Position numbers and translations under genes: made by a program
Assembly (NCBI GenBank): GCA_964036195.1
Contig: OZ038456.1
Span: forward strand, 15,190,001-15,254,000
Length of the DNA: 64,000 nt
Reading direction: 5' to 3'
Source of the DNA: Sphaerolaimus hirsutus
Lineage: Eukaryota; Nematoda; Chromadorea; Monhysterida; Sphaerolaimidae
Notes under the pieces: generated by a model
Told to the model about the DNA's origin: nothing
Seen by the model: the letters and a program-made list of their open reading frames with translations, nothing else
The model's database searches: none
Shown: positions 11,279 through 22,419 of the stretch, one piece after another
Numbering within the stretch: the stretch's first letter is position 1
Layout: every line of letters starts with the position of its first letter

Positions 11279-11517
11279 CTATACTCGACAGACATGATAC
11301 TCTGCCCTCGCACTGATTTATGTCTCATGTTGGAAGCGTGCCAATGATTGTTAAATCATGCGATTTCCACCAAAAAATGTAAAAATTTATCGATGTGAAT
11401 ATGTTAATGTATAACATTATAACAACAATCAATTTTGTGATCTTTTTATGAAACTCGCACGCGTGAACCATCGTTGGCACACTTCCGAAGGGAACCACGC
11501 GTGCAAGGTGTAAAGTA
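11279..11517. mobile_element. MITE, TTGGAAGCGTGCCAA family
   Basis: Nearly the same sequence as 12815-13050, including flanks ATACTCGAC and TCTGCCCTCGCAC on the left and AACCGGAGTA on the right. Terminal arms TTGGAAGCGTGCCAA and TTGGCACACTTCC are inverted. Confidence 0.6.
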
Positions 11518-11996
11518 ACCGGAGTATACCCATGTTTTCCAGCTTGATTTTCAGTTTTCCGGCATTTATTCATTTTTCCGATCTCCATGTTATCTTGTTC
11601 CGCTTTGGTATTTTTAAGTCGCAGGTTCTTGCGTGGCTTCGGCATTTTTACCTATATCTAGCAAATTGTAATCAACGAAAAAGATGGCCAGCTCAAGCAT
11701 TGCTTCTGCTGTGGCTGCGTGGCCTACAGTGTGGATTCTGGCCATAGTCGTTAAAACGTATTTACGTTTACTCGACTTTTACCTATACTCGAGTACTGCG
11801 TAAATACGTTTACGTTTCCTTCCGGAAAAAATACCGGTACTCACTTACTCGCGTACTTTTTGAAAGTACGCTAGTACAGGAAACGTAATTCCAAAAAATT
11901 AATGGAGTGCAAAACAAGCAAAAGCTATTCAAACGAATTGAAGTAGCTGTGAAAATCACGATTCATGTGAAATTCATTTTTTAGCCCGATTTTTTC

Positions 11997-12046
11997 TATA
12001 AGGATCACTTCATTGGGTTTCATGAAGTGATCCTTATAGAAGTTTC
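11997..12046. repeat. near-perfect hairpin
   Basis: CTATAAGGATCACTTCAT and its complement ATGAAGTGATCCTTATAG are separated by only a few bases. A short inverted repeat, possibly the fused ends of a MITE. No function assigned. Confidence 0.55.
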
Positions 12047-12260
12047 ACACTTTCATTGTGTTTGGTAACTTCAGTATAATTTTGGCATCCAGCCAAAGAA
12101 GTTAAAATAGTGTTTGTATCTGTAGTTGCAGTGTTTGCATTTGTTTAGTGTGGCTGGCAGTGTATACATAGAACGCGGTAGTTATTTTGAAAGCAGAAAC
12201 AGCTGATAAATTAATTATTTTACTTCAACTATTGCTTCAAATTTATTATTGATTTATATA

Positions 12261-12308
12261 CCGTATTTCCTCGAAATACCCCCCGGGGGGTATTTCGAGG
12301 AAATACGG
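12261..12308. mobile_element. terminal-only CCGTATTTCC MITE: 48-bp perfect palindrome between TA
   Basis: 24 bases beginning CCGTATTTCCTCGAAATACC are followed directly by their exact complement; TA flanks both sides (12259-12260, 12309-12310). These are the two ends of the TA-flanked MITE family found 15 or more times in this window, with no interior left. Confidence 0.75.
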
Positions 12309-12415
12309 TATTATTAGTAAATAAATTCATATCTTATACTTTGACAGATTTTCCAGTATTTCTAATTGACACTGGCATGTGCATCACTGTTCACTGTTGC
12401 TTCCTTCACATTTGT

Positions 12416-12564
12416 TCAGCATTCACAGCAGCATTTGCCAGTTGCGCACGACGCCTTTGCACCCTTGTGCAATTTAGCACAGTGTTTCTCGCATTTACCT
12501 TTCTTCTTGCATTGGCCCTTCCCATAGCACTTTTTCCCTCCATCGCCGGAACATCCACTCTGCC
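12416..12564 (-). CDS. Cys-rich module 2, terminal exon
   Basis: Acceptor CTTCAG. Reads SGCSGDGGKKCYGKGQCKKK, then CAKLHKGAKASCATGKCCCEC and TGA. It repeats module 1 with the same Cys spacing, which shows an intragenic module duplication. An AATAAA on the minus strand lies about 170 bases downstream, beyond the 48-bp palindrome. Confidence 0.75.
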
Positions 12565-14575
12565 CTGAAGTTATTGGCAGATAAGTTGATTTATACAGAA
12601 ATTTAGCAGTGATTCACATATTCTTAAGTGTTTCAATGAAATACAGGGTGATGATTCCTGTTGTCCTCATATCACTGTTAAACATTTTTGTGTGAAAAAT
12701 CACAGACCAGTGACAAAATTACCAGTCATCGCATTTCAGAAATGTGGAAAAGAATGGCAGGTCCTCCTAAAGTTTTATCCTTCAATTTCCAAACCTATAC
12801 TCTCAACTAAGATGCATGGTATACTCGACAAACATTATACTCTGCCCTCGCACCGATTTATGTCTCGTGTTGGAAGCGTGCCAATGATTGTTAAATCATG
12901 CGATTTCCATAAAAATATGTAAAAATTTATCGATGTGAATATGTTTATGAATAACATTATAACAACAATCAATTTTGTGATCTTTTTTATGAAACTCGCA
13001 CGTGTTAACCATCGTTGGCACACTTCCAACGGGAACCACGCGTGCAAGAGTAACCGGAGTAAAGTGTATCAGATTGTTGTTTGTGTGGAGCAAGCAGCTG
13101 TTTAGTACATTTCAAACTTATGAGTATAAATATATTCAAAAGTACATGATATAGGTATGTATTCATTGTGAGCTCACCGTTACTACCAGCATTGGCATTG
13201 CTGTTTCCATTCGCTGATGAACCACTGCCACTTCCACCATTGGCACTGGCGTTTGCACCACTGTTTGCATTTGCTGAGCTGCTGCCGCCGCCCTCACATT
13301 TGCTTATTTCACAACAGCATTTGCCTGTTGCACATGACGACTGCGCTCCCTTCTTCCATTCCGAACACTTTGCTTGACATTTTCCATTTTTTTTGCATTG
13401 TCCCTTTCCGTAGCACTTTTTTGTACCAGTGACTGTGCATCCACTTTCTCCTAGAATTAGTAAATATACTGGTTTTTGTGATACTGATTGAAAGGAGTAT
13501 TGATGGATATTTTAGGCATACACATTTCACTTTATTTGCATTTACTTGTTTGCTTTACTGTGGACCAAATTCAATGTCTTTACCATGCATGCATGCAAAA
13601 ACCCGCCAGCAACATAATGCTATTGATACTTCAGTGACTTTCATATAGGACATGACTATTGATGACATGATTACATATGTATCATCAGATTTATATGGAT
13701 AATTTCACTGGCAAGTGAATAAATGATTATTTGGTAAATGTAATGGCGACCCCAACTAACCCTGACCAACTGTCGATGAGGAAGATTCACCATTTCCAGA
13801 CCCACTGGCTGATGATTGGCCAGAACCACTCCCACTGCCACTACCAGTGGACTCCGCTTGGCCAGTAGAACTGCCTTCAGATGAAACGCTGGCGTGCCCA
13901 TTGCCTCCACCACTGGCTGATGATTCGGATTGGGAGCCACCTGAGCCAGAAGCTGACGAAGATGCATCTGCATTCCCTGTTGCATCAGATGATGTGTGGG
14001 ATCCACCATTTGCACTTGAACTAGATGAGCTGCTGCTACTGCTGCTGCTGCCAGCATTTGCATTGGCATCAGCATTGGCATCAGCATTGGCATTGGCATC
14101 AGCATTTGCATTGGCGTTGGCATCAGCATTGGCATTGGCATTGGCATCAGCATTGGCATCAGCATTGGCATCAGCATTGGCATCAGCATTGGCATCAGCA
14201 TTGGCATTGGCATCAGCATTGGCATTGGCATCAGCATTGGCATTGGCATTGGCATTGGCATCAGCATTGGCATCAACATTGGCATTGGCATTGGCATCAG
14301 CATTGGCATCAGCATTGGCATCAGCATTGGCATCAGCATTGGCATTGGCATTGGCATCAGCATTGGCATCAACATTGGCATCAGCATTGGCATTGGCATC
14401 AGCATTTGCATTGGCATTGGCTTCAGAAATGGCATTGGCATTTGCATTGGCATTAGCTTCAGAAATGGCATTGGCATTTGCATTGGCATTGGCTTCAGAA
14501 ATGGCATTTGCATTGGCATTGGCTTCAGAAATGGCATTGGCATTGGCACTTGAACTAGATGAGCTGCTGCTGCTG

Positions 14576-14611
<36 letters not shown>

Positions 14612-17269
14612 CCTCCAGTATTGACATTTGAATTGGCATTGGCATCAGCATTGGCATTTGCATCAGCATTGGCATTTGCATCAGCATTGGCATTTGCATC
14701 AGCATTGGCATTTGCATCAGCATTGGCATTTGCATCAGCATTGGCATTTGCATCAGCATTGACATTCGCATCAGCATTGGCATTTGCATCAGCATTGGCA
14801 TTTGCATCTGCATTGGCATTTGCATCGGCATTGGCATTTGCATCGGCATTGGCATTTGCATCGGCATTGGCATTTGCATCAGCATTTGCATCAGCATTTG
14901 CATCAGCATTGGCATTTGCATCAGCATTGGCATTTGCATCAGCATTGGCATTTGCATCAGCATTGGCATTTGCATCAGCATTGGCATTGGCATTGGCATC
15001 AGCATTGGCATTGGCGTCAGCATTTGCATCAGCATTGGCATTTGCATCAGCATTGGCATCAGCATTGGCATCAGCATTGGCATTTGCATTTGCATTTGCA
15101 TTTGCATTTGCATCGGCATTGGCATTGGCATCAGCATTGGCATTTGCATTTGCATCAGCATTTGCATTTGCATTGGCATTTGCATTGGCATTTGCATCAG
15201 CATTGGCATTGGCATTTGCATTTGCATTGGCATTGGCATTATTTGAATTGGTCTCCTTGCTGCCACCCTCACTGGAGCCAGAATTGCCACCATTGTTTCC
15301 TTCACCGGAACCGGAAATGCCACTGCTACCCTCACTGGAACCGGAATTTCCACCACTTCCCTCACCAGAACCGGATTTTCCGCCACTTCCCTCACCAGAA
15401 CCGGAATTGCTGCCCCCACCTTTTGGACTGAATTTGCATTCCAGTTTGCCTGTAGGTTTCCACAAAGATGCTTTGATAAAAAGTAAAGATGTTTTGAAAC
15501 TACCTTATTTCCTCGAAATACCCCCAGGGGGTTTATTTTTTCACCAGCAAATTTTCAGGGGTTAGTTTGAGGGAAGGGGGTTCATTATTACGCCAGAAAT
15601 TGTTTTGAATTTCCAGATGTGCAGAGGGACCAAAAATCAATAGTGACTGAGATGTGTAAGCTTCAGACATGTAGGGTGCGGCAACTTGATGCCCCCCATA
15701 TGTTTTCGAATAACTTGTCACTGGGTGGTCGGATTGACGTCAAATTTTAGCTCAACATTAACAACTGAAAGGGAAAGGATCCCTGAAAATATGACTGCTA
15801 TAGCTCCACTCGTTCACAATTTACTCATGCGAACGCGTAATTGTCACTTTTCCAACACCTCGTGATATTTAGAATTCAAACGGGATTGACTTACCGGGAT
15901 CGGGATCGGATTGTTTTTTCATTTTTTTTCTGATTTTCTTTTCGCAGTGGCATGCCTAAATGCGTGCACGCTTGCCACCAATTCGCCATTCCCATAAGGA
16001 ACTCTGTGGGGACCACCCAGTGACAAGTTGTTCGAAAACTTATGGGGGGCGTCTGAATCGCCGCACCCTGTATATAAGTACATACTTATATACACGCTTT
16101 AATATGTGTCATTATACCACTCATTTTAAGAGGAATCCAGTGTCTCTTCACAGTGATCACCAACTTGAATTCGGGGGGGGGGGGTATTTTGAGGGAGGGT
16201 TATTTCTTCCTCAGGTCGCTCAGACCTGGGTGTATTTCGAGCGGGTTTAATTCGGGGAAATATGGTACCCACCTTTATTTGGTACAACGCACAGCGTTGC
16301 AGCGATGAGCACATGGCACTGGTCATTGGCTATGCCGTCGCCGGCGGGTGGCCATATTATGCCTGCGTACCCGAATTCTGAGTTCTGAATCGAATTATCC
16401 ATTTTACAATCATATGGTTGACACTTTTAATCTTTCTTTCTACCGTATGAATTTCAGACATGTTAGCGAATATAATTCATAAAATAAATATCAACGCAAT
16501 GTGGCTACACAAGCTAGTTTTCATGGTTCCAATTTGAAAATTCTTCAAAAACTGAATGGCCACGCGAACGCTGATTGACGCTTCCACCAGCCCGTAACTG
16601 ACCATTTATACTCAGCGGACCAGTATTAGGATGCAATTATCAGTTTACAGAAATGATCAGTCCATGAACTACTGTTTTAGAAAATCGACAAGATTTCGAT
16701 AGAGTTTTCAAATTGGAACCATGAAAACTACCGTATTTGCTTGAATAATCCCCCTGGGGGATTATTATTTCGTCAGACTTTTTTGTGGTGGGAACTATTC
16801 GAGGGGGGGGGGGGGAATTATTTGAGGGGGGAATTATTATTTTGTCAAAATTTTCAAGCATGTTTCTATCAACACATTTTATGAAATGTGCTTTATTAAC
16901 ACAAGAACGTGCCATTTTTGTTAATATTGGGCACAAACAATTGATCAAATCTTTTAAGGGGGGAATTATTCAGGGGGGGGATTATTATTTCCTCACTAGT
17001 CTTACAGGGGGGGATTATTCAAGGGGGGGAATTATTCAAGGGGGAACTATTCAAGCAAATACGGTAAGTAGCTTGTGTGGCGCCATTGCCCTGCGCAACG
17101 GACCGCATTTCCAATCCTCAAGCTGGGAATTTTTCGGCTCTTTTACCGGCACTGTATTCCACACATCCGACGATGATTTCTCACTTTTGCCATCGCACCA
17201 GTACCACGGTTTGCTGAGCTTCGGCCGTTTCAACCCCACCCAGTGGTGTGCGCTGCGCACGCGCGATTT
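12416..17269 (-). CDS. C-type lectin / Asn-Ala-Asp repeat / Cys-rich module protein (3' part)
   Basis: Five minus-strand exons: 17104-17269, 16273-16362, 13761-15449, 13178-13450, 12416-12564. All four junctions have GT-AG and phase 1, and read without stops for 788 residues. Order: second half of a C-type lectin domain (WVGL, WYWCDG, EPKN, C-terminal Cys pair); a Ser/Gly stretch; several hundred residues of Asn-Ala with Asp every few pairs, interrupted by poly-Ser and ISEA blocks; a Ser/Gly/Gln stretch; two homologous Cys-rich modules. The first part of the lectin domain and any signal peptide would lie above 17269, where the LTR element and N gap begin. Inference: an extracellular structural or adhesive protein. 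I do not recognise the overall architecture. Joining the lectin exons to the repeat exon rests on phase and strand only. Confidence 0.65.
12815..13050. mobile_element. MITE, TTGGAAGCGTGCCAA family, in intron
   Basis: Second near-identical copy of the 11279-11517 element; it sits in the last intron of the lectin-repeat gene. Arms TTGGAAGCGTGCCAA / TTGGCACACTTCCAA. Confidence 0.6.
13178..13450 (-). CDS. Cys-rich module 1 plus Asn/Ala/Ser/Gly spacer
   Basis: Acceptor ATTCTAG, donor GTGAGC. Reads SGCTVTGTKKCYGKGQCKKN, then CSEWKKGAQSSCATGKCCC, then a Ser/Asn/Ala/Gly spacer. The C-x3-C ... C-x4-CCC pattern is reminiscent of Cys-stabilised alpha-beta (defensin-like) folds, but I cannot assign it. 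Confidence 0.75.
13761..15449 (-). CDS. Asn-Ala-Asp repeat exon with poly-Ser blocks
   Basis: 1689 bases, acceptor CCTACAG, donor GTTAGT. Starts KLECKFSPKGGGSNSGSGEG, then Ser/Gly/Glu units, then a long ANANADANA region. About the middle there is a run of over 20 Ser, four ISEANANA units, more ANANADA, another Ser run, then a Ser/Gly/Gln-rich end. Codons are biased (AAT, GCC, GAT, GCT), so the DNA is a tandem array of GGCATT/TGCATC hexamers that keeps other frames open too. The minus frame is chosen because it alone joins Cys-rich exons in phase and encodes hydrophilic repeats like other secreted structural proteins. Confidence 0.7.
15503..16266. mobile_element. CCGTATTTCC-type MITE, long decayed copy
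   Basis: Left end CCTTATTTCCTCGAAATACC, right end AATTCGGGGAAATATGG, flanked by TA on both sides. Interior carries G-rich TATTTCGAGGGGGG-type blocks. Fills the intron between the repeat exon and the lectin exon. Confidence 0.55.
16273..16362 (-). CDS. C-type lectin domain exon (C-terminal part)
   Basis: Minus strand, acceptor TACGCAG, donor GTGGGT, phase 1 both sides. Reads IIWPPAGDGIANDQCHVLIA then ATLCVVPNK: the ND-x-x-C ... x-C end of a C-type lectin domain. Fits directly after EDWKC of the previous exon. Confidence 0.65.
16518..16728. mobile_element. MITE with TTTTCATGGTTCCAATTTG terminal inverted repeats
   Basis: Left TTTTCATGGTTCCAATTTGA, right CAAATTGGAACCATGAAAA, about 25 bp inverted repeats around a 160-bp core. 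A second copy in opposite orientation at 52985-53208 shares the core (GAATGGCCACGCGAACGCTG). Both copies are preceded by a CACACAAGCTAG-like motif. Confidence 0.7.
16731..17064. mobile_element. CCGTATTTGC-type MITE between TA
   Basis: Left CCGTATTTGCTTGAATAATC, right TTCAAGCAAATACGG, TA on both sides (16729-16730 and 17065-17066). Interior of G-runs and GGGGGATTATT units. A subtype of the CCGTATT superfamily; decayed relatives at 34047 and about 42955-43035. Confidence 0.7.
17104..17269 (-). CDS. C-type lectin domain exon (central part)
   Basis: Minus strand, acceptor CTCGCAG. Reads HHWVGLKRPKLSKPWYWCDG, then DVWNTVPVKEPKN and EDWKC. WVGL, WxWxDG and EPxN followed by ED-x-C are the C-type lectin core pattern; EPN-type residues are the Ca2+ and mannose-type sugar ligand in the family, here EPKN with one extra residue. 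Ends in phase 1 at donor GTCCGT, a weak donor, but the join to the next exon restores the family spacing. Confidence 0.7.
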
Positions 17270-17450
17270 CTGCGAGGGTATTTTTCGATATTTTTGACTA
17301 TATTTCAAAGTGTTTGGGTTGTAAAATCTATGTTGTAAAGAAGCTCTAGGGTTGTAAAATTTTCACACGCAGTACGGTCTCTTTTTTGCATACCTAGCTA
17401 AATGTATGGGTATTTATTCTTGTGTTCCGCACAAAACATTACCATACATA

Positions 17451-17597
17451 CTGTATTTCCTTGAAATACCGCTGGAAATATCCATTCCCTCGAAATACCC
17501 CCTCGAAATATTCCCTCCCTCGAAATGGCCACTATGAATTAATAACCCCGCTCAAAATACCCCCTCCCCTCAAATTTCGTGGGTATTTCGAGGAAAT
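17451..17597. mobile_element. CCGTATTTCC-type MITE running into the gap
   Basis: Left CTGTATTTCCTTGAAATACC after TA; right arm GGGTATTTCGAGGAAAT stops at the first N, so the last few bases are in the gap. Confidence 0.6.
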
Positions 17598-17797
17598 NNN
17601 NNNNNNNNNNNNNNNNNNNNNNNNNNNNNNNNNNNNNNNNNNNNNNNNNNNNNNNNNNNNNNNNNNNNNNNNNNNNNNNNNNNNNNNNNNNNNNNNNNNN
17701 NNNNNNNNNNNNNNNNNNNNNNNNNNNNNNNNNNNNNNNNNNNNNNNNNNNNNNNNNNNNNNNNNNNNNNNNNNNNNNNNNNNNNNNNNNNNNNNNN
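17598..17797. other. assembly gap, 200 N
   Basis: Exactly 200 Ns, so the number is probably a placeholder and the true length unknown. The 5' LTR, primer-binding site and gag start of the following retroelement should lie in it. Confidence 0.97.
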
Positions 17798-20700
17798 ATA
17801 ATTTACAATCCCCTACAATGAGAGGTGACAGTCTCATGGCGTTTAGACGGGAGGTCGGCACAACACTGACTCAACTCGCAGAGCGCGGAGAGAACACGGA
17901 GTCCGGAGCGGTGCTGCGCGAACTGAGGAAATACCTCAGCCCAGAACTTCGCTTAGCAGTAACCGAAGACTTCAGGCGAGAAAACCCGCGCGACGACGAT
18001 GATGACGACAAAGATGGACCGGCAATGACCGTCAAAACGTTTGTTAAAGCTTTGGGAAATGTGGCCCAGGCCCGATTAGAATGTCAAACAACAGCAGAAG
18101 CATCAAAACAAAATGATAACACTGCAAAACAACAAAATAACAAAATTAAATCTAAAGGAGTACACAATACCGTTGCCTATTCCAGCTCCGAGAAACGAGC
18201 GGAGGAGGAAGACGAGGACAACACTACGTGCGCGGCCGTTACAACACAACGCCCAGCACCACGCACTTACGAAAAACGACAACAACAAAAACAAACGAAA
18301 CCACCCGCCAACTACAAGTGTCTGTTCTGCTCTGGCAATGAACACTGGACGACCGACTGCGACCAGTACCCGACGATCGAAGATCGCAAGTTGGCGCTGA
18401 AAGCGATGCCGAACAGATGCCCGAGGTGCACAAAATTGGGTCACGACAAAGCTAATTGTCAGTCGGAGCTAAGCTGTTACTACTGCCGAGCAAAGGATAA
18501 GCACCACAGCACCATGTGCCCGGATCAGTTCGACAGAAGCTCCAACAACAAAACAACATCCAGCAGCAGCTCAAATACGAAAGAACAAAGAACGACAGCT
18601 AACGCAGTAACAAATTATTATGAAGAGCTGACGCCGGAACCAGATAGCAAACAACATCACCGATCAGAAACGGCAGCCGCAACTACAAAAGCAGCCCACC
18701 AAGACAACAGTGAGTCTTTGTCTTTTAAAGTCGTGAGGTTGCAAATGGCCCAGTCACCAATTCTAAACAAAGAGACTGGAATCATGTCAGAACATGTGAA
18801 CATTTTCTTTGACACTGGGTGTGAATACTCCTACATACGACAAGATTTAGCACACGAAATAGAATTAGACAACAAAGGGGATCTCATGCTGAGCATGAAT
18901 GTGTTCGCAACTCCCCACCCACTTAAAGTGAAAGCAAAATTGGTAGAAATCACAATACCACAACAACACTTAGGGCATGAGGATTTGAGCATGTTAGTGA
19001 GGGCAGTCCCCAAACTAGCAACTTACTGTCAACCTCCCCCGCTGTCAATAAACGATAAAAACATGATATACAACACTTGGGGAATAAACGCCGATGAACT
19101 GTTCGCCGAGAAATTCGAAACAGCGACACAACTAACGGGAACCAAATTACGACAGCCAGCTGTCGTAATTGGACAGGATAATTTTTGGAAATTTGACATA
19201 AAACAAACTGGACTTCAATTACCATCGGGACTACTGGTGGTAAGCTCCACGCTTGGCTTCATGCTAGCAGGAGCAAGTGAACAACAAATTGACGACAACC
19301 ACATGGACTTCGCAATGTCAGCCACGTGCGGTTCGACCGCGGTAGCCATTGGGAAAGAAACCTTACGACAATTTCACAGTCTAGAAGCCGTGGGTATCAC
19401 TGATGACCCCTACGCCATCGACGACGACATCGCTGAAGAAATGATACTAAATAGCATCAAATTCAACGACAACGACAAACGATATTACATTAATTGGCCC
19501 TACAAAGAGAATATCGGCGACCTGCCAACAGGAGAAGCTGAGGCACTGGCAAGGTTCAAATCGCTGATAAAAAGATTCACAAAAGACCCTAATTTATTCG
19601 AACAATATCGAAAAGTACTAGACGACCAATTAGAAAAGGGGATAATAGAAATATGTGACGACAAAACAGACAACAAGGGAGTCCATTACCTGCCGCACCA
19701 ACCAGTCATCACTCCGGGAAAATCAACATCATGCAGGATTGTGTATGATGGATCGGCAGGTAAGCCCAGTCTTAATGAATGTTTATTCAGAGGGCCAATT
19801 ACAACACCACTGCTTCTGGGCCTGCTTCTGAGGTTCAGGGCAGGTAATTTAGCATTAATTGCTGACATTGAAAAAGCCTTCTTGCAAATTGGATTACATG
19901 AACCAGCAAGAGATTACACTCGATTCTTTTGGCTGAAAGATACCACAAAACCGATAACAGAAAATAATCTTATGGTACTCCGATTTAAAAGAGTATTGTT
20001 CGGTTTAGTCTGCAGCCCATCAATTTTGGGAGCAGTTATAAAATACCATTTAGATTTGACAATAAACAACATGAACGAATATGAAGAAAATGAAGTTGAA
20101 CGAAATCAAATTGCAATGATAATTAACAACATTTACATCGACAACTTCATTATGAGCGTCACCAATGAAAATGAAGCACTGGAGCTGTACTATAAAGTCA
20201 AAGCCCTCTTCAACAAGTGCTCAATGAACATGAGAGAATGGCTATCGAATTCCAAGGCAGTCATGAAAGAAATAGCAGAGCATGACAGAAGCCCAAAAAT
20301 GAATAAAATCGTAGCCGTCATGGGAATGAAATACAATCACAAAACCGACATGCTGGCAATATCGACACCAAAATTACAAATTGACAGCATTACTATACCC
20401 ACTAGAAGAAATCTGAACAAACTACTGGCATCAGCATACGATCCAATTGGGTTCACAGCACCTGTGACCCTAACCCTGAAGGCTCAGTTGTCGATGCTGT
20501 TGCAAGAAACAAAAACAACACAGTGGGATGAATTAATTGAGGACAAAAGAGCACTTGAACTGATGACAATTATGAAAAATCACTTAGAAAAAATCGACAG
20601 AGTGGAGTTTCCACGCTCCTATCAAAGAATGGGTATAAACGTGTTTGATGACGACAAACCCTTGGAATTGCATGTGTTCAGCGATGCATCAAAATTAGGA

Positions 20701-22419
20701 TACGCGGCATGTGCGTATGTCCGACAACAAAAGAAGAAAGGAGCTGGAGACTACAACACAGCATTTGTGACAGCTCGAACAAAATTGGCACCATTACCAT
20801 CCAAATCTGGGGCCACAAACCCAATTACCAGACTGGAACTACTCTCGGTAACAATTGGTGCAGAACTGGTCAATTACATCCACGAAGAGCTAAAACAGCT
20901 AGGCGGATGGAAAATAAAATCGACAATACTGTGGACAGATAGTACAGTGGTGATTGGTTGGCTGAAAACAGCCAAGCCACTGGCGACGTTCGTCAACAAC
21001 AGAGTTAAAAGGATAAATGAACTCAGCAACAAATGCGAGTTTCTGGTAGCGAAGGTCGCTACAGAGGTAAACCCGGCCGACATCGCATCGAGGGGCAGCA
21101 CGATCGATGAAATCATGCTGTCAACTTTGTGGAAAAGCGGACCAGAATTCATGAAAGTACCAATTACAAAAGAAATGAAAGACGTGTCACAATATCAAAA
21201 AGCGACTACAGAATTAGCAAAAGGAACAACAATAATACATAGGCCGATATGGGCTGGCGCTGCAACAGAAAACAAAGCGCACTACTTAGTAGAAGAATCA
21301 AAGAGGAACTACAACCCATACGACCTGAACTTCGAACGATACAGTAGCTTGACTAAGCTACTGAATATCGTTATCAGATTGAACAGGCTGCACAAATTCT
21401 TCAGCAACAGCTTAAACCGAAAAGTGAGAGGATTTTTATCCCGACCGCTGGAGCCAGAAGAAAGAAATGCAGCATGGCAACACATTGTGAGAATTGCACA
21501 ACAACAACACTGCCGCAAATTGATACAACAGGTACGAAAAGAAAGCCACCAAGAACTGGCCTACGACAACAACGTCGACATTTTGTACCGAGTGACAAGA
21601 CTACCAAAGGATGCAGACAGAGCTCCGATAGTATTGTACTATCTTCCGAAACATGCATACCTGACAACACTAGTAATAAATCATTACCACAAATATGTAC
21701 AACATGAAGGGGCAGTGCACACACTAGCAGAAATAAGAGAACAATGTTGGATACCGGACGGCCGAAGAACAGTTGCTTCAGAACTCAGAAAATGCACAAC
21801 ATGCCGAAAAGTGACGGGAGGCACGTTCGCGATGCCAGACTTCCACACGCTGCCAATAACAAGATTACAAGCAAAAATAAAACCCTTTCAACACTGCGGC
21901 ATTGACTACATGGGGCCGCTACAATATATGCACAACAATGAAAGGCACAAATTCCATATACTTCTGATTACATGCTTCTCAACGAGAGCTGTACATCTAG
22001 AATTCGCGGACACAGTAGCGACAAATGACACACTAATGGCCCTACAACGCTTCTTCTGCAGAAGAGGCATGCCAAAGTCAATCTGGTCTGACAATGCGGG
22101 AGCATTCAAAACATGCGCAAAATCAGTCCCAGAAATAAAATGGAGATTCACAACAGCCACCTGCCCATGGCAAGGAGGTGTGTATGAACGCATGATCGGC
22201 CTCGTAAAAAATCTTCTAAAGAAAGCAAGCGGGCGCCGATTGTTGACGTGGAAAGAAATACACACGGTAATTCTAGACATAGAATTCGCTGTCAACACCA
22301 GACCAATCACCTACGTATCGAATGATGACATTTCGGCAAAAATTCTCCGCCCCGTCATTTTCTGTGGGGAACCCCCCCTGACGGAGTGGAGGAAAATCTG
22401 GACAAAAATGAAAAAATAA
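17798..22419 (+). CDS. gag-pol polyprotein of BEL/Pao element (5' truncated by gap)
   Basis: Open without stops from the gap to 22419. In order: acidic gag end; Cys knuckles at about 18313-18530 (C-x2-C-x4-H-x4-C twice, then C-x2-C-x4-H-x4-C variant); protease FFDTGCEYS at 18803-18829; RT with DIEKAFLQIGLH at about 19864 and the catalytic box YIDN at 20134-20145; RNase H with VFSDAS at about 20674 and WTDST at about 20934; zinc-binding H-H-C-C of integrase at about 21690-21815; integrase Asp, Asp and Glu in GIDYMGP (about 21899), SDNAGAF (about 22087) and YERMIG (about 22183). YIDN instead of YxDD is seen in some BEL/Pao lineages, from memory. The frame runs off shortly after the integrase core; the rest continues in the next frame. 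Confidence 0.88.

Noticed and set aside
13847-15565. 572-codon plus-strand ORF (Leu/Ala/Ser repeats) and a second minus frame of Met-Pro-Gln repeats
   Set aside because: Both are other-frame readings of the hexamer repeat; only the Asn-Ala-Asp frame joins flanking Cys-rich exons in phase.
17051-17297. Plus-strand frame ALRNGPHFQSSSWEFF across the lectin exon
   Set aside because: The minus strand carries the lectin motifs WVGL, WYWCDG and EPKN with a fitting next exon.
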